The notes beneath the pieces are model-generated. The model saw only the letters and a list, made by a program, of their open reading frames with translations, was not told where the DNA came from and did not search any database. Below are positions 61,016 through 64,000 of a stretch of 64,000 nucleotides of DNA, piece after piece. The DNA comes from Parasponia andersonii (Eukaryota > Streptophyta > Magnoliopsida > Rosales > Cannabaceae). A program made the position numbers and the translations under genes. Position 1 is the first letter of the stretch. Every line of letters starts with the position of its first letter. The stretch is from positions 350,618 to 414,617 of the forward strand of contig JXTB01000300.1 in the NCBI GenBank assembly GCA_002914805.1, in the 5' to 3' direction.

Positions 61016-62074
61016 TTTGAATTCTTCAAGATATTTTACTTCCCAAAAAAAAAAAGAAAAAATCCTATATTTGATGGACAAACCATTTAAGCACATTGGA
61101 AAGATTATCGTTTCTCTCCCTATATGTTCCAATCAATAGTTAAAAATAGTTAATACTTTACCATTTGACACGTTATATGCGATCACTAAACCATGATGAT
61201 TCGATAATTTATATTCAATCAGTGTGAATTAAATGTAATCATTAAACCACGATGGTTTGATAATTTATATTCAATCAATGTAAGTCATTCAAAGTATTTC
61301 AATTATTCTAGTAAGCATGTACAATTTATCACTGATTAATATTTATTTTTAAAATATACCTTCCGTTTAGGATTGTTATGTTAGATTTGTATCTTGTTTG
61401 ATTGTATTCTTGAGGTGAATTTAAAATTTATCCAACCTAGCACCCAAAAAAAAAAAATTGCGCACTAACTTAATAATCTTATTTTTTGACTTTTTACTTT
61501 AGGTTCTTTAGTCATGAGTCTTTTATTTTTAGAGTAATGTTAGGGACACAAATATCTTACATAAAAATTTTGCACCATATGAGACGATATTCATTTTAAT
61601 TATTTTTTTAAAATGAGATTGCACTATTTAAAATTACATTACTAAAAATGAAATCATCACTGATGTAAGTTTCTGGTGCAAAATTTTAATGTCTCAATCT
61701 TTACCCTTATTTTACCCTTCAATCACCTCATTGTCTTTTACATTTTTATTCCCCTTAACAAGCAAATTTTGATAAGCTTCTAATCAAATAAAAGCAAATT
61801 AGTCATTATTCGTGCTTTTGTTTCTCCCTCAATTATACAATTACAAATTTCTCGAAGTTCAATTGTGTCTTTATAGGACCCTAAATATCTATTCTTTTTC
61901 TTTTTTGTTTTCCAATGAGGCTATTAAGCATATATATGAAAATCACTTAAAATAATCAATACGACTTCTAAGTAATATTAGAAAGCAAAATGACGAAAGG
62001 CCTATTTTGAGGAAATATGTATTTTTTCAAATGTTGAAGTCGGTATTTCGACATATATATATATATATATATAT
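61016..62074. other. AT-rich intergenic DNA
   Basis: No gene was seen. A short direct repeat around 61185-61290 reads CACTAAACCATGATGATTCG and again ATTAAACCACGATGGTTTGA, each followed by ATAATTTATATTCAATCA. Confidence 0.45.
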
Positions 62075-62310
62075 GGGCACCAATCTAGTAAGTATTTTTT
62101 TTTTTTTTTTACCTATGCATAAGTATCAATTTGGCCAATGAAAATTTAGCATGCACATTTTTTTATTATAAAAAGTAAGAGAGAAAAAGAACATTAATGA
62201 TACACGTATTTTCATGCACTTCATTATAGCCATTGGATCACCATTACCAATGGCTAAAAAAAAATACCTACCCATAAGTAAAAAAAAATATACCTACTGG
62301 ATTGACAACC
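62075..62310. mobile_element. MITE copy, 236 bp (first of a pair)
   Basis: Same family as 37215-37455. The left end is GGGCACCAATCTAGTAAGTA and the right end reads GGTTGTCAATCCAGTAGGTA on the minus strand. TA tracts lie on both sides. Confidence 0.75.
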
Positions 62311-62344
62311 TATATATATATATAGGTTGTCAATCCAGTAGGTA
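62291..62344. repeat. Perfect 54-bp palindrome at the MITE pair junction
   Basis: The right end of the first MITE, the TA7 spacer (62311-62324) and the left end of the second form a perfect palindrome centred between 62317 and 62318. The outer arm is TACCTACTGGATTGACAACC. Confidence 0.85.
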
Positions 62345-62564
62345 TTTTTTTTTTTAACCTATGGGTAGGTATCAATTTGGCCAATGAAAATTTAGCATGC
62401 ATATTTTTTTATTGTAAAAAGTAAGAGAGAGAAAGAGCATTAATGATGTACGTCTTTTCATGTACTTCATTATAGCCATTGGATCACCATTAGATGGTGA
62501 TCTAACGGCTAAAAAAAAATACCTACTCCTAAGTAAAAAAAAAAATACCTATTGGATTGGCAAC
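62325..62564. mobile_element. MITE copy, 240 bp (second of a pair)
   Basis: It has the same orientation as the first copy (62075-62310), with internal TAGCCATTGGATCACCATTA on the right side in both. It ends GGATTGGCAAC, followed by a TA tract to about 62583. Confidence 0.75.
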
Positions 62565-62583
62565 TATATATATATATATATAT

Positions 62584-63970
62584 CAAACGTAGAATATAAT
62601 ATACTTAATATAAAAAATAATATATTGTACATGAATTAAGGATGATATATAAGTAAACATACCAAGTATAAAAAGAATTTAATATTTATTAAAACGAAAT
62701 GTAATAAAAAAAAGACATATACTTTTTATTTATTGATCATAACTACAATTGAACAAAGAAGTAGAGATATCAATATAGATCGAGCTTTATAAGTTGGCTC
62801 ACATTCCGACAAAAAAATACAGTATCATCCCGATACATATAGTAGAGACTAAGCTAGGTCTTAGCAATAGGCCTATAGGTCGGCTGATATTTCTGCAAGT
62901 CCATATTAGGCATACATTTAGTCATTTTGTATATAATTTTAAATATATTTCTTAATTAAATATTCTTATTTATATTTTTAAAGTATTTTTTTTACTTATT
63001 TTTATTTATTCAAAATTCAAAAGAATATGATTTTTTTTTGAGTAAATTGTGGCAAAGGCTCATTTTTTTAGTCAAAAATTACACTTATATTAATATACCT
63101 AGTTTTTTTTTTAACATTAATAGTACTTTTCATGCAAAATTTGCTATAACTGTCAAATTTTTTCGTTAAATACTACTTCAGGATCAGCGTCATTCTGAAG
63201 TTAATTACAATTTCAAAAATGTATAAAAAAATGAAAGAAAATTAAGAAAATGAAATTAAATAAATAAATCCTTCTTCTTCCCTACTCTATCTCTGTGTCG
63301 ACTTCTCCACCAAAATCCACCTATCACACTCATAAAGGCATACTCACACCTGATAATAATCCAGAAATTAGCAGCCGAGTCTGGGCTCCCTTTTCCCCAC
63401 CCACCTCCACCTTGACTCGGCCACTAAGTCGACTCACTCAGCCCAACCTCAGCAACCTAACTTGGCTGCTGAGTCCATTCCTCTTTACTTCCTAGGACAA
63501 TGCTGATAATGTTTGAAGCTCCAATGTTCTGGTTCAATACATGTGCTCCAACGAAATCTTATCATCACATGGTAGTTTCCAAAATCCACTATTAATCTTT
63601 TCTTTTTTTGCGTTTGCTTGTATTTGTTATTCTATTGAACTAAATTGAATACCCAACATTGATTTTTGATTGTTGCACCATATTTGATGTTGATAGTATA
63701 ATTCACTCATTTGTATTAGCAGGAATATGTAATTGTATTACTAAAGAAAGGAAGGTGCAAAGAATAGGCGATAAATGAGTTGAATGTATTTGGGAGATGG
63801 CAATGATTCTTTTGTCTCTTGGCAATTTCAAAATCTTCTTTAAAAAGAAAATATTTATAGCCTAATGGATTTGTTGAATTTCAATTCTCAGCTATTTACT
63901 CTGTTTTGCCATCCGAATTAGGTTGTGGGATAATTTGGGTTCCAATAGTAACTCATATTTACAGCTTAAT
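62584..63970. other. Intergenic DNA to the window edge
   Basis: AT-rich to about 63250, followed by a less AT-rich stretch (63260-63500). That stretch is open for 66 codons from a GTG-like start but matches no family I know. No gene could be supported. Confidence 0.45.
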
Positions 63971-64000
63971 GTCACGATCCTAGCCTCAAACTAGACAATC
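63971..64000. other. Possible start of an LTR-like element at the window edge
   Basis: TGTCACGATCC resembles the reversed end of the LTR family in this window (TGTCACGACCC type). Only 30 bases are visible, so this is a hint only. Confidence 0.2.

Noticed and set aside
63295-63495. 66-codon proline/serine/threonine-rich ORF
   Set aside because: There is no ATG at the start, no splice context and no recognisable domain. The composition fits a chance reading of pyrimidine-rich DNA.

Overview
This is nuclear DNA from a flowering plant, most likely a eudicot. The genes have many short introns with GT..AG borders and the intergenic DNA is very AT-rich. LTR retrotransposon fossils, small inverted-repeat elements and poly-A/T and TA/CA/GA tracts fill the space between genes. 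Nothing bacterial, no CRISPR array and no convincing tRNA or rRNA gene was seen. The species cannot be named from the sequence alone.

Six genes look intact. From left to right they are: an RNA polymerase I subunit of the RPA49/A49 family (2117-4563, +); a clade A protein phosphatase 2C closest to HAB1/HAB2 (21286-23308, -), with a long leader intron and upstream ORFs; a universal-stress-protein/coiled-coil/kinase gene with 8 exons (27692-31502, +); a METTL2/6/8-type methyltransferase, probably acting on tRNA m3C, with 9 exons (33306-35721, -); the inner-membrane import channel TIM23 (45504-46067, +, single exon); and the mitochondrial pyruvate dehydrogenase E2 acetyltransferase with 19 exons (52050-57617, -). 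Two host pseudogenes are present: an F-box gene (5195-6227, -) and a tandem TIM23 copy (47825-48380, +).

From memory, Arabidopsis carries TIM23, a USP-kinase and HAB1/HAB2 side by side in two chromosome 1 segments, and RPA49 next to mitochondrial E2 on chromosome 3. The host genes here therefore look like an old conserved block, later spread apart by repeats. Their products do not form one pathway: they cover rRNA transcription, abscisic-acid signalling, a stress-type kinase, tRNA modification, mitochondrial protein import and pyruvate oxidation.

The repeat landscape contains two broken Ty3/Gypsy elements of Tat-like layout (7309-17045, with target-site duplication ATTAT, and about 39387-44911). 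One family of long LTRs (2.1-2.5 kb) has four copies here: two whole solo LTRs and two 3' ends. Four copies of a small element with TA-rich flanks include a head-to-tail pair joined by a perfect 54-bp palindrome. There are also a fold-back element (about 1125-1690), a hAT-like element (59263-60169) and several weaker candidates. A 2.8-kb tandem duplication covers TIM23; its first copy contains a 184-N assembly gap that appears too short.

I did not find a clearly new biological system. The most unusual signals are the upstream-ORF cluster in the phosphatase leader, paired GTCGTTT/AAACGAC modules upstream of TIM23, a one-strand cluster of eleven ACGAC motifs at 31764-32313, and three TGGGCY motifs at exact 10-bp spacing upstream of the E2 gene.
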